DNA of 39,876 bases from Candidatus Methylacidithermus pantelleriae (GTDB lineage Bacteria > Verrucomicrobiota > Verrucomicrobiia > Methylacidiphilales > Methylacidiphilaceae): the NCBI RefSeq assembly GCF_905250085.1, contig NZ_CAJNOB010000013.1, positions 1 to 39,876 of the forward strand. Reading direction: 5' to 3'. The notes under the pieces are model-generated. The model was not told the origin of the DNA. It did not search any database and was given only the letters and a program-made list of their open reading frames with translations. Position numbers and translations under genes: made by a program. Of the stretch, positions 16,822-26,201 are shown piece after piece; the stretch's first letter is position 1; every line of letters starts with the position of its first letter.

Positions 16822-18282
16822 GTGAAGGCGTGTTTCACCCGGGTTCTGGTGTCAGGTGCTCGCACCTGGGTGACGCATGCGATGGGTCTGGCCCTTCTTT
16901 TTTGGGCAAACGTTTCAGAGGCCGGGAGTCCGGTTTTTGTTCTCCCGATCCACGGGGAAATCGAGCCCGCGATGGTCTATTGGGTCAGGCGAGGGGTTCG
17001 GCAAGCGATCCAAGCCAAGGCAAGGGCACTGGTCCTTGATCTAGACACCCCCGGGGGGCGTGCCGATGCTATGGAAGCCATTTTGTCTGCGCTAAAAGGC
17101 TTTCCTCATCCGGACGCCACCTATTCCTTCATCCGTTCTCAGGCGCTTTCGGCCGGTGCGTTTCTCGCGGCGGCAACCCGGCACATCTACATGGCACCGG
17201 GTTCGGTTATCGGAGCCGCTACGCCTGTTCTGGTGGCACCCGGGACGTGGGCCCCGCAAGCCTTGCCGGAAAGCTACGAGAAGAAGATTACTTCGGCCTT
17301 CGAGGCACTGATTCGTGCGACCGCGGAAGCCAACGGTCATGATCCCCGGGTGTTTGCGGCGATGGTCGATCGAGAGCTTGGGCTTGTGATCGACGGGGTG
17401 GAAGTTCTCCCCAAAGGCAAGTTGCTCACCCTTACCAATAGGGAAGCGGAACGGAAGGTGGGGAACCCGCCTCGTTCGCTTCTCTCCGAAGGGACGGTAG
17501 CGACTTTGGAGGGATTGGTGGAACAGATTGCAGGCCCAGGCACTCCCGTTGTCTGGGTCCGGCCGACGGGTTTTGAGCGCCTGGCCCGTGGGATTAGCCT
17601 AGCTGGACCCCTCCTATTGACCCTGGGGCTTCTTTTAGGCTATCTGGAACTGAAACTTCCCGGAGCTTGGATCTTTGGTCTGGGAAGCCTGCTTTGTTTC
17701 CTGCTTTTCTTTTTCGGGCACTACCTGGCGGGGTTGAGCGGCTGGGAGCCGTTGGCGCTTTTCCTTTTGGGCCTTCTTTTTCTCCTTCTGGAGCTATGGA
17801 TGGTTCCGGGACTGATTCTTCCCTCAGTTGTGGGAATCCTTCTGGCCGGATTTGCCCTGCTCCTCGCCGCCGCTGGGGATTGGCCTGGTCGGACCCGGTC
17901 CGAAACGATCCGCTCCTGGACCCTGGCCCTCGGGGAACTTCTGGGTTCGATTGCGGTTTCCTTGATTTTTCTGTGGGTTTTCAGTCGCTGGCTTCCCCAC
18001 CGGGTTTGGAGCCAGGATCTTGACCAAGGAACGGTGTCGGGAAGCGGCTCATCCACAGACGCACACCCCACTGTGGAAGTGGGTGAGACCGGAGTGGCCT
18101 GGACGGTGCTTCGGCCGAGCGGCCAAGCACGCTTTGAAAACCGGCTGGTGGACGTGGTCACCGACGGGGTGTTTATTGCCAAAGGGACGCCCGTCCGCGT
18201 GGCACGCAGGGAAGGGAGCAAGGTGGTTGTGGAGCCGCTAGTGCCCGAAAGCGGCGGGGCCCCGGAGATGCAAGGAGAATAA
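16822..18282 (+). CDS. Long NfeD-family membrane serine protease (ClpP/SppA-like domain plus NfeD domain)
   Basis: About 486 residues. A signal-peptide-like n/h region covers about 1-34. A ClpP/SppA-type protease domain spans about 37-200, with LVLDLDTPGGR near 70, Ser110 in ALSAGAF as predicted nucleophile, the IYMAPGSVIGAA block near 122, and a Lys at 154/155 in the SYEKKI segment as the likely general base. Four to five membrane helices follow (about 255-390). A soluble OB-fold NfeD domain (GETGVAWTVLRPSG...) closes the protein. Family members pair with flotillin/stomatin-type SPFH proteins, and one cuts stomatin in archaea; the same pairing occurs here with floA. The frame is open from 16696, which overlaps panD. 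A GTG at 16822 gives a proper signal peptide, while ATG at 16882 would cut into it; the exact start is uncertain. Confidence 0.88.
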   Translation: MKACFTRVLVSGARTWVTHAMGLALLFWANVSEAGSPVFVLPIHGEIEPAMVYWVRRGVRQAIQAKARALVLDLDTPGGRADAMEAILSALKGFPHPDATYSFIRSQALSAGAFLAAATRHIYMAPGSVIGAATPVLVAPGTWAPQALPESYEKKITSAFEALIRATAEANGHDPRVFAAMVDRELGLVIDGVEVLPKGKLLTLTNREAERKVGNPPRSLLSEGTVATLEGLVEQIAGPGTPVVWVRPTGFERLARGISLAGPLLLTLGLLLGYLELKLPGAWIFGLGSLLCFLLFFFGHYLAGLSGWEPLALFLLGLLFLLLELWMVPGLILPSVVGILLAGFALLLAAAGDWPGRTRSETIRSWTLALGELLGSIAVSLIFLWVFSRWLPHRVWSQDLDQGTVSGSGSSTDAHPTVEVGETGVAWTVLRPSGQARFENRLVDVVTDGVFIAKGTPVRVARREGSKVVVEPLVPESGGAPEMQGE

Positions 18283-18286
18283 ATCG

Positions 18287-18769
18287 GTGGGAGCGTCGTG
18301 GGTCATTTGTCTTTTTCTTTCGGGGCTTTTTCTTTTGATTGCGGAGACCTTTGTTCCGGGTGTGATCCTGGGGGTATTGGGGGGTCTTTGCATAGCCGGT
18401 TCCCTTGTTTGCGGTTTCTATTTCCTGGGCCCGGGGTGGGGGATGGGAATTGCCGTGGCCGAGCTTGGGCTTTTGGTAGGGGTATTCCTTGCTTGGATCA
18501 AGTTTTTCCCTCGGACGCCTTTAGCCAAACGCATGGTCCTCTCTTCCTCCGCGCCTGCCTCTGTGGTCCCTTCTGACTGGAATCGGCTGGTAGGGCAAGT
18601 AGGACACTTAGAAAGTCCCTGCCGCCCGGTCGGGGTAGCTCGGATCGGCGGACGGCGGTACACAGTCGCAAGCGAGGAAGGGTTTTTGCCCAGAGGGACC
18701 CAGGTTCGTGTGAAACGCGTCGAAGGAACGCAGATGATTGTGGAAAGTCTTCGGGATCCTGCAGGATAG
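18287..18769 (+). CDS. Short NfeD-family membrane protein (NfeD1b-type)
   Basis: A 160-residue protein with three membrane helices in the first ~75 residues ([56 protein letters not shown]) followed by a C-terminal OB-fold NfeD domain (LVGQVGHLE...[10 protein letters not shown]...[17 protein letters not shown], shown in parts). The start is a GTG with AAGGAG nine bases upstream, four bases after the stop of the long NfeD gene. It lacks the protease domain. Short NfeD proteins are known to sit beside floA-type genes and to work with flotillins in membrane organisation, which matches the next gene here. Confidence 0.87.
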   Translation: MGASWVICLFLSGLFLLIAETFVPGVILGVLGGLCIAGSLVCGFYFLGPGWGMGIAVAELGLLVGVFLAWIKFFPRTPLAKRMVLSSSAPASVVPSDWNRLVGQVGHLESPCRPVGVARIGGRRYTVASEEGFLPRGTQVRVKRVEGTQMIVESLRDPAG

Positions 18770-18791
18770 GGAGCGAAAGGGTGACTCACGT

Positions 18792-19796
18792 ATGGGGCTT
18801 ATCTTTCTTTCGCTTTTGGTTCTCGTCGCCCTGGCTGTGCTAGCCATTGTCGCTAGCTTCCTTGGCCTTTGGGTCAAATCGATCATTTCTGGGGCGCCGG
18901 TCAGCCTCTTGAATTTGGTCGCCATGCGGCTTCGAGGGATCCCGCCTTCCCTCATTGTCAACAGTCGCATCACAGCTGTGCGTTCCGGTCTTGACGTGAG
19001 CACGGCTCAGCTCGAATCCCATTACCTAGCCGGAGGAAATGTGGAACAGGTGGTTCGAGCCTTGATTGCTGCGGACAAGGCAGGCATTTCCCTTACGTTT
19101 AACCGGGCTTGCGCGATCGACCTAGCAACTCTGGGCACAGGGAAAAACGTCTTCGAGGCGGTCCGCACCAGTGTTAACCCCAAGGTGATCGATTGCCCCA
19201 ATCCGGCAAGCGGGCAGCAAAGTATTACGGGGGTGGCCAAAGATGGGATTGCCGTGAAGGCACGAGCGCGGGTTACCGTACGGACCAACTTGGATCGGTT
19301 TGTCGGAGGGGCCACAGAAGAGACGATTATCGCACGGGTAGGGGAGGGAATTGTAACGACCATTGGGAGTGCTCAGAGTTACAAGGAGGTCCTGGAGTTC
19401 CCCGATCGGATTTCCAAAACCGTCCTCGACAAGGGGTTGGATTCGGGGACGGCCTTTGAAATCCTTTCCATCGACATTGCCGAAGTGGAAATTGGAGACA
19501 ACGTGGGGGCGAAGCTTCAAGCAGAACAGGCGGAAGCGGATAAGCGTGTCGCGCAGGCGCGCGCAGAGGTGCGGAGGGCAGCCGCCGTTGCTTTAGAGCA
19601 GGAGATGAAGGCCAAGGTACAAGAAATGCGAGCGAAGGTTGTGGAAGCGGAAGCTTTGATTCCCCAAGCCATTGCGGAAGCTTTCCGACAGGGGCACCTG
19701 GGAGTCATGGATTACTACCGGCTTCGGAATATTCAAGCCGACACGGAAATGCGCCGGAGTCTTGCCCGGGAAGAGGGGGAGTCGGGACCGGCGTGA
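18792..19796 (+). CDS. floA: Flotillin-like protein FloA (SPFH/Band 7 family)
   Basis: About 334 residues, close to B. subtilis FloA (331). An N-terminal hydrophobic hairpin covers about 3-24, and an SPFH core with the family blocks [13 protein letters not shown] and [25 protein letters not shown] (in part) follows. The C-terminal half is an Ala/Glu/Lys/Arg-rich coiled coil (about 240-300: [17 protein letters not shown] and onward) that drives oligomerisation. It ends with the conserved [21 protein letters not shown] segment (in part). FloA builds membrane microdomains that affect signalling, secretion and fluidity. The frame is open 18 codons further up, but ATG 18792 gives the family N-terminus and a GAAAGGG site. 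It is part of the panD-nfeD-nfeD-floA operon. Confidence 0.94.
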   Translation: MGLIFLSLLVLVALAVLAIVASFLGLWVKSIISGAPVSLLNLVAMRLRGIPPSLIVNSRITAVRSGLDVSTAQLESHYLAGGNVEQVVRALIAADKAGISLTFNRACAIDLATLGTGKNVFEAVRTSVNPKVIDCPNPASGQQSITGVAKDGIAVKARARVTVRTNLDRFVGGATEETIIARVGEGIVTTIGSAQSYKEVLEFPDRISKTVLDKGLDSGTAFEILSIDIAEVEIGDNVGAKLQAEQAEADKRVAQARAEVRRAAAVALEQEMKAKVQEMRAKVVEAEALIPQAIAEAFRQGHLGVMDYYRLRNIQADTEMRRSLAREEGESGPA

Positions 19797-20233
19797 CCAT
19801 CTCCGTGAGCGAAAGACCCGATATGACTCCAGAAGATACATGGCTCGGTTTAGGGAGTTTTCTCCTTTTCGTTCTGTGGCAGACACTACGAGGCCTTAAG
19901 AGCGCCAGGCGTTCCCGGCGGTCCGGATCCTTTCCCACAAAGCGGGAAACCCAAGAAACCAAAGAATTACACCTGTTCCCCGAGCTTACAGGGGCTAGCT
20001 CTTTGGAAACCGGGCAACGCGGAGAACCTCGAGCGCCAACCGGGGTTTTGCCTTACGAATATCCTGCAACATCCTTGGAGAAGCCTTTAGAAGACACAAG
20101 GGAAGGGCCCAAGCTCGAAAGGCACCATCACCCTCAGGTTCGAAGACGACTGGCAAAGGCCCTCCTTTGGCGGGAGATTTTGGCGCCCCCGCTTGCCTTC
20201 CGGGACTTTCGGGACGGAGACCTCTGGAGGTAG
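19793..20233 (+). CDS. Small basic protein downstream of floA, unknown function
   Basis: A 146-residue protein that starts with a GTG overlapping the floA stop (GTGA); an ATG at codon 11 is an alternative. It has a single hydrophobic helix near residues 17-31 ([16 protein letters not shown]), a long polar low-complexity stretch, and a C-terminal motif [21 protein letters not shown]. Similar '...LLxxEILGPPLALR' endings occur in small proteins of planctomycetes and Verrucomicrobia, as I recall. The overlap argues for translational coupling with FloA and therefore a related role, perhaps as an accessory membrane factor. The function itself is not known. Confidence 0.6.
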   Translation: MTISVSERPDMTPEDTWLGLGSFLLFVLWQTLRGLKSARRSRRSGSFPTKRETQETKELHLFPELTGASSLETGQRGEPRAPTGVLPYEYPATSLEKPLEDTREGPKLERHHHPQVRRRLAKALLWREILAPPLAFRDFRDGDLWR

Positions 20234-20456
20234 CCAGTTGACCGGGCCTGGGCAAGCAGGCGCTTGGGCGTGCAGGAACGAGTTTCTTCCCAGGCCCGGC
20301 GGGAATCAAAGGGGGCAAGTATCTTGAGGTCTGGGCCTGGAGGTTATGAGCCTCGAATCAAGGGGTGTGTCCCCACGCCTTGCCCTAAGAACATCTTAGG
20401 CGAAAGATGGCCCTGGGAGCCGGTCGACACCTCCTCGATTCAAAAGAGGCCCCAAT

Positions 20457-21104
20457 CTATTGTGAGGATTGCACCCGACGGCTTTGCCTAGCGAGCGAAC
20501 CACGAGCTTCTGCCGGCGTTGAGCCGACCACAAGCACCGGGGTCCCGACCGGGGTCGCATCGAACAAACGCTGGGCAAATCCTTCCAGCAATCGGATGCA
20601 CCCATGCGAGGCCGGGTAGCCCACGAGCCATCCTGCATGCATTCCCACAGCGTCATAGATCCGCATGTAGTAAAACATGTCGGCAGGCTCGTAGTGTAAC
20701 CCCGGAGGGGGGTGGGATCCGGCCGGAACGCCATATTCGACCACATGACCCGCTCGATCGACGAAACATCCGTACAGGGTCGAGCGATGGTACCGATCCT
20801 TTTCTAGCACGCGGTACCGGCCCGGACGGGTTTCATATCCGGGTTTTCCTGTACATACCGGGCCTTCCCCCACAAGTCTTCCATTCTGGTAGGCGAGCAC
20901 CTTTTGGTCAGAAAGACGAATGACAATAAGATTCACCGGTTGCCCTGGGTCAGCATCCCACCAATACGCGGGGGACGCTCGGGCTACAGGTTCTTGACCC
21001 ATGGGGAGATGCGAGCATCCCGAAAGGAAACCCAAAATGACGCACCCACAGACGCATGCCCAGATGAGGGAACCCAAGGAAAAGAGGAAAAGTCGCATGC
21101 TCAA
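20457..21104 (-). CDS. L,D-transpeptidase (YkuD domain) lipoprotein
   Basis: A 215-residue protein. The N-terminus has a hydrophobic h-region and a lipobox LSGC at residues 27-30, so it is probably a lipoprotein in the envelope. The YkuD catalytic domain spans about 56-195, with the motif HAGWLVGYPASHGCIRL: His156, Ser166-His167, the catalytic Cys169 and Arg171 are all present. Such enzymes form 3-3 peptidoglycan crosslinks or attach lipoproteins to peptidoglycan; which of these applies cannot be seen. It lies 73 bases downstream of gatB on the same strand and might be read from the same transcript. A second possible ATG is two codons in. Confidence 0.9.
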   Translation of the reverse strand: MSMRLFLFSLGSLIWACVCGCVILGFLSGCSHLPMGQEPVARASPAYWWDADPGQPVNLIVIRLSDQKVLAYQNGRLVGEGPVCTGKPGYETRPGRYRVLEKDRYHRSTLYGCFVDRAGHVVEYGVPAGSHPPPGLHYEPADMFYYMRIYDAVGMHAGWLVGYPASHGCIRLLEGFAQRLFDATPVGTPVLVVGSTPAEARGSLARQSRRVQSSQ

Positions 21105-21177
21105 AGCCGATCCTTACAAAGGGCAAACCGTCCTTTTCCGTAGCGGAGCCGTGGGGATGGAAGGCTTGCTTTTCCCA

Positions 21178-22632
21178 CTAGCGCTCTTCCCGCAGAAGCC
21201 TTTCGAGCAGTTCACCTACTAAGCGTGGATTGGCTTGACCTTGGGAGATTTTCATCACGTAACCTTTGAGGGCGTGAATGGCATTGGTTTTCCCGGCTCG
21301 GTAGTCGGCCACGCTTTTCGGATTGGCCTCCAGGGCCTGGCGACAAAGCCGTTCCAAGGTTGCTGGATCGGTAATTTGGGACACTCCTTTTTCCGATACG
21401 ATGGTGGCAGGCGAACGACCCGTTTGGATCATTTCTACCAAGACTTCTTTGGCTTGCCGGCTATGGATGCGGCCTTCTTCCAAGAGGTTAGCGAGCTCGG
21501 AGAAGTAATCGGGGGGAACGGGAAAAGATTCGAACGAATCGGCTAGCGCGAAATAATCATTGATGAAAAAATTGGCCACGGTCAGCTTGTTTTTCGCCTT
21601 TTGGGCGGCCGCTTCGTAGTAGCTGGTCACGCCAGGATCTGATGCGAGGACCCAAGCATGGTATTCGGGGAGTCCATACGTTTGAACCAGCCGCTCCTTT
21701 TTCTTTTCCGGTAGCTCCGGCATCCGGCGAGAGGCCTCGGACAAAAGACCGGTGTCTGTCCGTATGACCAATAGATCAGGGTCAGGGAAGTAACGATAGT
21801 CATGGGCCTGTTCCTTGCGACGCATGGGAATAGTACGCCCCTGAGCTTCGTCCCACCGCAAGGTTCGCTGGGATAGGGTACCTCCTGATTCTAGGATGCG
21901 AATCTGTTCGGCAATTTCATAGCGAAGAGCTTTGCGCACCGCACTGGAACTATTGAGGTTTTTAATTTCGCATTTGGTTCCCAAAATTGAGCTGCCCTTG
22001 GGCCGGACGCTCACATTGACGTCGCACCGTAGCTGTCCCTTTTCCATTTCGGCATCGCTGACTCCGCCGTACCGGAGAACCTGGCGCAGAGCTGTCAGAA
22101 AGGCGAACGCCTCTTCCGGTGTGTTGAGGTCTGGCTCCGTTACGATTTCTAAAAGTGGTGTCCCGGCGCGGTTAAAGTCGATGGCGCTTTTGTCTTCCCA
22201 GTGAAAACTCTTGGCCACATCCTCCTCCAGATGAATCCGCACAAGCCGGACCCACTTTCCGGCCCGAGCCTGCGGCTCTTTTTGCACATCCTTGGGAAAA
22301 GCCAGCGGGTAGAGGCGCAATCCACCCCCCCGGCATAGGGGTTCTTGGTACTGGGAAATTTGATAGTTTTTGGGCATGTCGGGATAAAAATAGTTCTTTC
22401 GATCGAAGCGACACCGGGTTGCAATGTGGCTCCCCAGCATTTTCCCAGCAAGAATGGTCCGGATGATAGCTTCTTCGTTGGGAACAGGAAGGGCGCCGGG
22501 CAATCCAAGGCACACCGGACAAACGTTTGTATTGGGAGGAGCCCCGTATTCATTCAAGCAACCGCAAAACATTTTGGTTCGGGTGGTGAGCTGGACATGA
22601 ACCTCTAGCCCGATCACTGCCTCATACTCCAT
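21178..22632 (-). CDS. gatB: Asp-tRNA(Asn)/Glu-tRNA(Gln) amidotransferase subunit B
   Basis: About 484 residues, the standard GatB length. It begins with YEAVIGLEVHVQL and has the zinc-region cysteines (MFCGC near 22-25 and CPVCLG near 40). The family blocks RKNYFYPDMPKNYQISQY, EEDVAKS, DFNRAGTPLLEIVTEPD and EIKNLNSSSAVRKAL all follow, shown in parts. The C-terminal YqeY-like tail runs to ...LVGELLERLLREER. GatB phosphorylates the misacylated tRNA carboxylate before amidation. The frame is open upstream to 22836 inside gatA, but ATG 22632 has AAAGGAG nine bases before it and the canonical N-terminus. It follows gatA by 40 bases. Presence of GatCAB implies indirect charging of tRNA-Asn and/or tRNA-Gln in this organism. 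Confidence 0.96.
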   Translation of the reverse strand: MEYEAVIGLEVHVQLTTRTKMFCGCLNEYGAPPNTNVCPVCLGLPGALPVPNEEAIIRTILAGKMLGSHIATRCRFDRKNYFYPDMPKNYQISQYQEPLCRGGGLRLYPLAFPKDVQKEPQARAGKWVRLVRIHLEEDVAKSFHWEDKSAIDFNRAGTPLLEIVTEPDLNTPEEAFAFLTALRQVLRYGGVSDAEMEKGQLRCDVNVSVRPKGSSILGTKCEIKNLNSSSAVRKALRYEIAEQIRILESGGTLSQRTLRWDEAQGRTIPMRRKEQAHDYRYFPDPDLLVIRTDTGLLSEASRRMPELPEKKKERLVQTYGLPEYHAWVLASDPGVTSYYEAAAQKAKNKLTVANFFINDYFALADSFESFPVPPDYFSELANLLEEGRIHSRQAKEVLVEMIQTGRSPATIVSEKGVSQITDPATLERLCRQALEANPKSVADYRAGKTNAIHALKGYVMKISQGQANPRLVGELLERLLREER

Positions 22633-22672
22633 GGCTTGCGACTCCTTTAGCTGGTTTTGCAGAGCTTTGGGT

Positions 22673-24112
22673 TCATAAGGGTGGCCGGCGCTTGTGCCAA
22701 TCGGTCGCCTGCTCGTAGGCGTAGGCGGCACGCAGAAGCGTTGCCTCGTGCCATGGGCCCGCAATGAGCTGGAGCCCAATGGGCAAGCCTTCGGAATCAA
22801 ACCCGCAAGGAAGGGAAATCGCGCAAACTCCGGCAAGGTTCACCGCGATGGTAAAAATATCCGCCAGGTACATCTGTAAAGGATCGTTAAGCCGTTCGCC
22901 TAGCCGGAAAGCAACCGTGGGGGAGGTAGGGGTCGCCAGAAGCTGGCACTGTTGAAAGGCCTCCAGAAAATCCGATCGGATAAGCCGGCGAACCTTTTGG
23001 GCCCTTAGGTAATAAGCATCGTAGTAACCCGAAGAAAGGACATAGGTTCCCAGAATAATCCTTCGCTTGACTTCTGCTCCAAACCCTTCGGCTCGCGTGA
23101 GGCAATAAAGGTCGTAGACGTCCGAAGCGTTTTCGGATCGATGGCCATAACGTACCCCGTCGTAGCGGGCCAGATTGGCCGAGGCCTCGGCTGTTGCAAC
23201 GATATAATAGGTGGCAATGGCGTATTCGGTATGCGGCAGAGAGATTTCTTCCAATGTCGCGCCTAGGTTTTCCAAAACGCCGAGGGCTTCTCTCACCCTC
23301 TGCTCGACTTCGGGTTGCATCCCGGGAACAAAATATTCCCGGGGTACCCCGATTCGAAGTCCGGCGATACCTTGCCGAAGCGAGGCCAGGTAATCGGGCA
23401 CAGGAATCGGCGCGCTTGTATTATCGCAAGGGTCTTCACCCGCAATAACTTGTAAGAGAAGTGCTGCGTCTTCCACCGTCTTAGTGATCGGACCCACTTG
23501 ATCGAGACTGGAAGCAAAGGCCGTGAGCCCGTAACGTGACACTCGCCCGTAGGTGGGCTTAAGACCCACGCAACCACACATCGCTGCGGGTTGCCGGATG
23601 GACCCCCCTGTGTCCGAGCCCAGGGAAGCGAACGCTTCGTGAGCTGCCACGGCTGCCGCTGAACCACCGCTGGATCCTCCGGGAATGCGATCAGGTTTCC
23701 ATGGGTTCCGTGTAACACCGAAGGCCGAGTTTTCTGTGGAGGATCCCATGGCAAACTCATCCATATTGGTACGACCGACAAGCAGAGCCCCAGCCTCTCG
23801 GAGTTTGGCAACTGCCGTGGCGTCATAGGGTGCGACATACCCCGTAAGAATCCGTGAGGCGCACCGGCAGGGTTCCCCTTTTACGTTCAGCACATCTTTG
23901 ATGGCGATGGGAATTCCGCCCAGCGGCTTGGTTACGTCCGCCTTTTCGGCGTCCTGCAAGGCGCGTTCCCGATCCAAATACACGTAGGCTCCCAGCTGGG
24001 GATCTACCTCTTCGATCCGGCGTAGCAAAAGCTCGACCAGTTCCTTTGGGTGGACCTCGCCCGCGGAAAGTTTTTTTCGTAATACCGCTACCGAATCAAA
24101 GACCAGGTTCAC
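22673..24112 (-). CDS. gatA: Asp-tRNA(Asn)/Glu-tRNA(Gln) amidotransferase subunit A
   Basis: A 479-residue amidase-signature protein. The catalytic triad is complete: Lys72 (IAIKD), cis-Ser147 ([10 protein letters not shown]) and Ser171 ([12 protein letters not shown]). The spacing (75 and 24 residues) is the same as in S. aureus GatA (Lys79, Ser154, Ser178). It releases ammonia from glutamine and channels it to GatB. The start is a GTG at 24112 that overlaps the gatC stop (GTGA), so translation is coupled. Second gene of gatC-gatA-gatB. Confidence 0.97.
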   Translation of the reverse strand: MNLVFDSVAVLRKKLSAGEVHPKELVELLLRRIEEVDPQLGAYVYLDRERALQDAEKADVTKPLGGIPIAIKDVLNVKGEPCRCASRILTGYVAPYDATAVAKLREAGALLVGRTNMDEFAMGSSTENSAFGVTRNPWKPDRIPGGSSGGSAAAVAAHEAFASLGSDTGGSIRQPAAMCGCVGLKPTYGRVSRYGLTAFASSLDQVGPITKTVEDAALLLQVIAGEDPCDNTSAPIPVPDYLASLRQGIAGLRIGVPREYFVPGMQPEVEQRVREALGVLENLGATLEEISLPHTEYAIATYYIVATAEASANLARYDGVRYGHRSENASDVYDLYCLTRAEGFGAEVKRRIILGTYVLSSGYYDAYYLRAQKVRRLIRSDFLEAFQQCQLLATPTSPTVAFRLGERLNDPLQMYLADIFTIAVNLAGVCAISLPCGFDSEGLPIGLQLIAGPWHEATLLRAAYAYEQATDWHKRRPPL

Positions 24113-24396
24113 TCGACGATCTTGGGCACAATAAAGAAGTCCTTTATTCTCTGGGGAGAATTGGCAAGAGCCACATCCTGGCCAAGTCCGGGTCGCGGGA
24201 TATCGGCGCGAAGTCGGTTCTCACAACTCTCCTCTTCCCCCTCGAGGGAGACCCCAGAGACGTCTAACTCCCTGAGTTTCGCCACGTACGCCAATACGTC
24301 GCCAAGCTGCCGTTGAAACGCCTGGGTCTCTTCGGGGGTCAAGCGAAGGCGAGCCAGCTCCGCGACATAAGCCACATCAATTTCCACCGCAGCCAT
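24109..24396 (-). CDS. gatC: Asp-tRNA(Asn)/Glu-tRNA(Gln) amidotransferase subunit C
   Basis: About 95 residues, the expected GatC length. It has the typical [16 protein letters not shown] opening, the helix ending [19 protein letters not shown], and a C-terminal [17 protein letters not shown] tail that matches the usual '...F.VPKVVE' ending. GatC stabilises the GatA-GatB complex. ATG 24396 is preferred; an in-frame ATG at 24417 is possible, but an AAAGGA site and family length favour the downstream one. First gene of the minus-strand block, divergent from proS with about 150 bases between them. Confidence 0.94.
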   Translation of the reverse strand: MAAVEIDVAYVAELARLRLTPEETQAFQRQLGDVLAYVAKLRELDVSGVSLEGEEESCENRLRADIPRPGLGQDVALANSPQRIKDFFIVPKIVE

Positions 24397-24547
24397 ACCT
24401 AAGCCATTCCTTTCCATGGTTAAGCCGGGTACGAACCAAATGCAAGGGGGAAACTCCTTGGCAAGAGCCGTGTTCCGAGACCGCCTCCCTTCTTGAGGAT
24501 CAATTTGCCTTGCTACTGACTTTCATCACCCTTTTGAATGGGACACT

Positions 24548-26068
24548 ATGCGTCAAAGCGCAACAGCCATTTCGCCCACCCGGGAAGAGAATTTTGCCGA
24601 ATGGTACCAGCAAGTGATCGCGGGTGCGGAGCTAGCCGAAAACGCGGAGGTTCGTGGTTGCATCATTTTTAAACCGTGGGGCTATGCCATCTGGGAAAAC
24701 ATCCAGGGGTTGCTCGATCGGAGGATTAAGGAAACCGGGCACAAAAACGTCTACTTTCCGCTTCTGATTCCTTTGAGTTTTCTCCAGAAGGAAGCCGAAC
24801 ATGTGGAAGGATTTGCCAAGGAATGTGCGATTGTAACCCATCACCGCCTGGAACAGGATGCTACGGGGCGGCTTGTGCCCAGTTCTCCCTTGCCTGAACC
24901 GCTTGTCATTCGTCCTACTTCCGAAACGATTATCGGAGCGGCTTTTTCTCGGTGGGTTCAGTCGTACCGAGATCTTCCCCTTCGGGTTAACCAATGGGCC
25001 AACGTGGTCAGGTGGGAATTGCGGCCTCGACCCTTTCTCCGCACGACAGAATTCCTTTGGCAAGAGGGCCACACGGCTCACGAGACCCAGGAGGAGGCGC
25101 TCGAGGAAGCTCTCCACATGCTGGATCTTTATGAAGAATTTTTGCGGACGGAATTGGCTCTTCCGGCGATTAAAGGCGAAAAAACGGAAAGCGAGCGATT
25201 TCCAGGAGCGGTTCGAACCTTCACCGTCGAGGTCATGGTGGGAGATCGGAAGGCGGTACAGGCGGGTACCTCCCATTTTCTCGGTCAAAATTTCGCCCGG
25301 GCTAATGACATCCGTTTTTTGTCGCGGGAAGGGAAACTTCAATATGCCTGGACAACGAGCTGGGGTGTTAGCACGCGCCTTATCGGGACTCTCATTATGA
25401 CCCATGGGGACGATAACGGCCTTGTGCTTCCTCCTCCGATTGCTCCCCTTCATGTGGTGGTTATCCCTGTCTACCATAAGGAGGCGGATCGGGTCGGGGT
25501 TTGGGAACGTGCCGATCGACTGGCGGCCAAACTCCGGAGCTGTTTCTATCGTGGTAGCCAGTTGCGTATAGAGGTTGACCGCAGGGAGCTAGGGGGAGGG
25601 GCGAAGAACTGGTACTGGATTAAAAAAGGTGTTCCCCTTCGCGTCGAGCTTGGTCCTCGAGAGCTAGCCACCCAATCGGTCAGCGTGAGCAAGCGAGACG
25701 ATCCCCCGAAAGAAAAACAGCTCCTGCGCGAAGAAGAACTGGTTGAAAGAATCCCAGAACTATTGGAGTCCATTCACGGGAACCTCTACCAGCGGGCGCT
25801 GGCCTTTCGGCAGGCCCACACGCGCAAGATTGATTCGAAAGAGGAATTTTTTGCCTTTTTCACCCCCCAAGATTCGGACAGGCCCGAGATTCATGGCGGG
25901 TTTGCCCTCACGCACTTTTGCGGTCTGCGGGAAGTCGAACAGGAACTCAAAGAGGCCCTTAAAATTTCGATCCGATGCATTCCCCTGGGAGAGGAGCCAG
26001 AGCAAGGGATCTGTCCCTTCACGGGTAAACCGAGTTCGGGCCGGGTCCTTTTTGCCAAAGGGTACTAG
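24548..26068 (+). CDS. proS: Prolyl-tRNA synthetase, short archaeal/eukaryotic-like type
   Basis: A 506-residue class II aminoacyl-tRNA synthetase that attaches proline to tRNA-Pro. It opens with EENFAEWYQQVI and GCIIFKPWGYAIWENIQ, which is the archaeal/eukaryotic-like (ProS type 3) layout, without the ~180-residue insertion of the usual bacterial enzyme. Class II motif 2 is near RWELRPRPFLRTTEFLWQEGH (in part) and motif 3 near GVSTRLIGTLIMTHGDD. The anticodon domain begins at about 300 (APLHVVVIPV). The protein ends in a tyrosine (FAKGY), as is usual for this type. The C-terminal zinc-binding region retains cysteines (FCGLRE, CIPLG, GICPFTG). It is divergent from gatC, so two translation units share a 150-base control region. 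Confidence 0.95.
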   Translation: MRQSATAISPTREENFAEWYQQVIAGAELAENAEVRGCIIFKPWGYAIWENIQGLLDRRIKETGHKNVYFPLLIPLSFLQKEAEHVEGFAKECAIVTHHRLEQDATGRLVPSSPLPEPLVIRPTSETIIGAAFSRWVQSYRDLPLRVNQWANVVRWELRPRPFLRTTEFLWQEGHTAHETQEEALEEALHMLDLYEEFLRTELALPAIKGEKTESERFPGAVRTFTVEVMVGDRKAVQAGTSHFLGQNFARANDIRFLSREGKLQYAWTTSWGVSTRLIGTLIMTHGDDNGLVLPPPIAPLHVVVIPVYHKEADRVGVWERADRLAAKLRSCFYRGSQLRIEVDRRELGGGAKNWYWIKKGVPLRVELGPRELATQSVSVSKRDDPPKEKQLLREEELVERIPELLESIHGNLYQRALAFRQAHTRKIDSKEEFFAFFTPQDSDRPEIHGGFALTHFCGLREVEQELKEALKISIRCIPLGEEPEQGICPFTGKPSSGRVLFAKGY

Positions 26069-26201
26069 AAGGCGTAAATAGAAAACGTGGGGATCGCAAT
26101 GAGAGTTCTTTTCGTCTCCTCGACTAGCTCCGGCAACGGGGTCTACCGCAGGGCTTCCCGCACTTAAGGGAAAAGAGTCAAGCCAAGGTTTGCAGCCTTC
26201 C

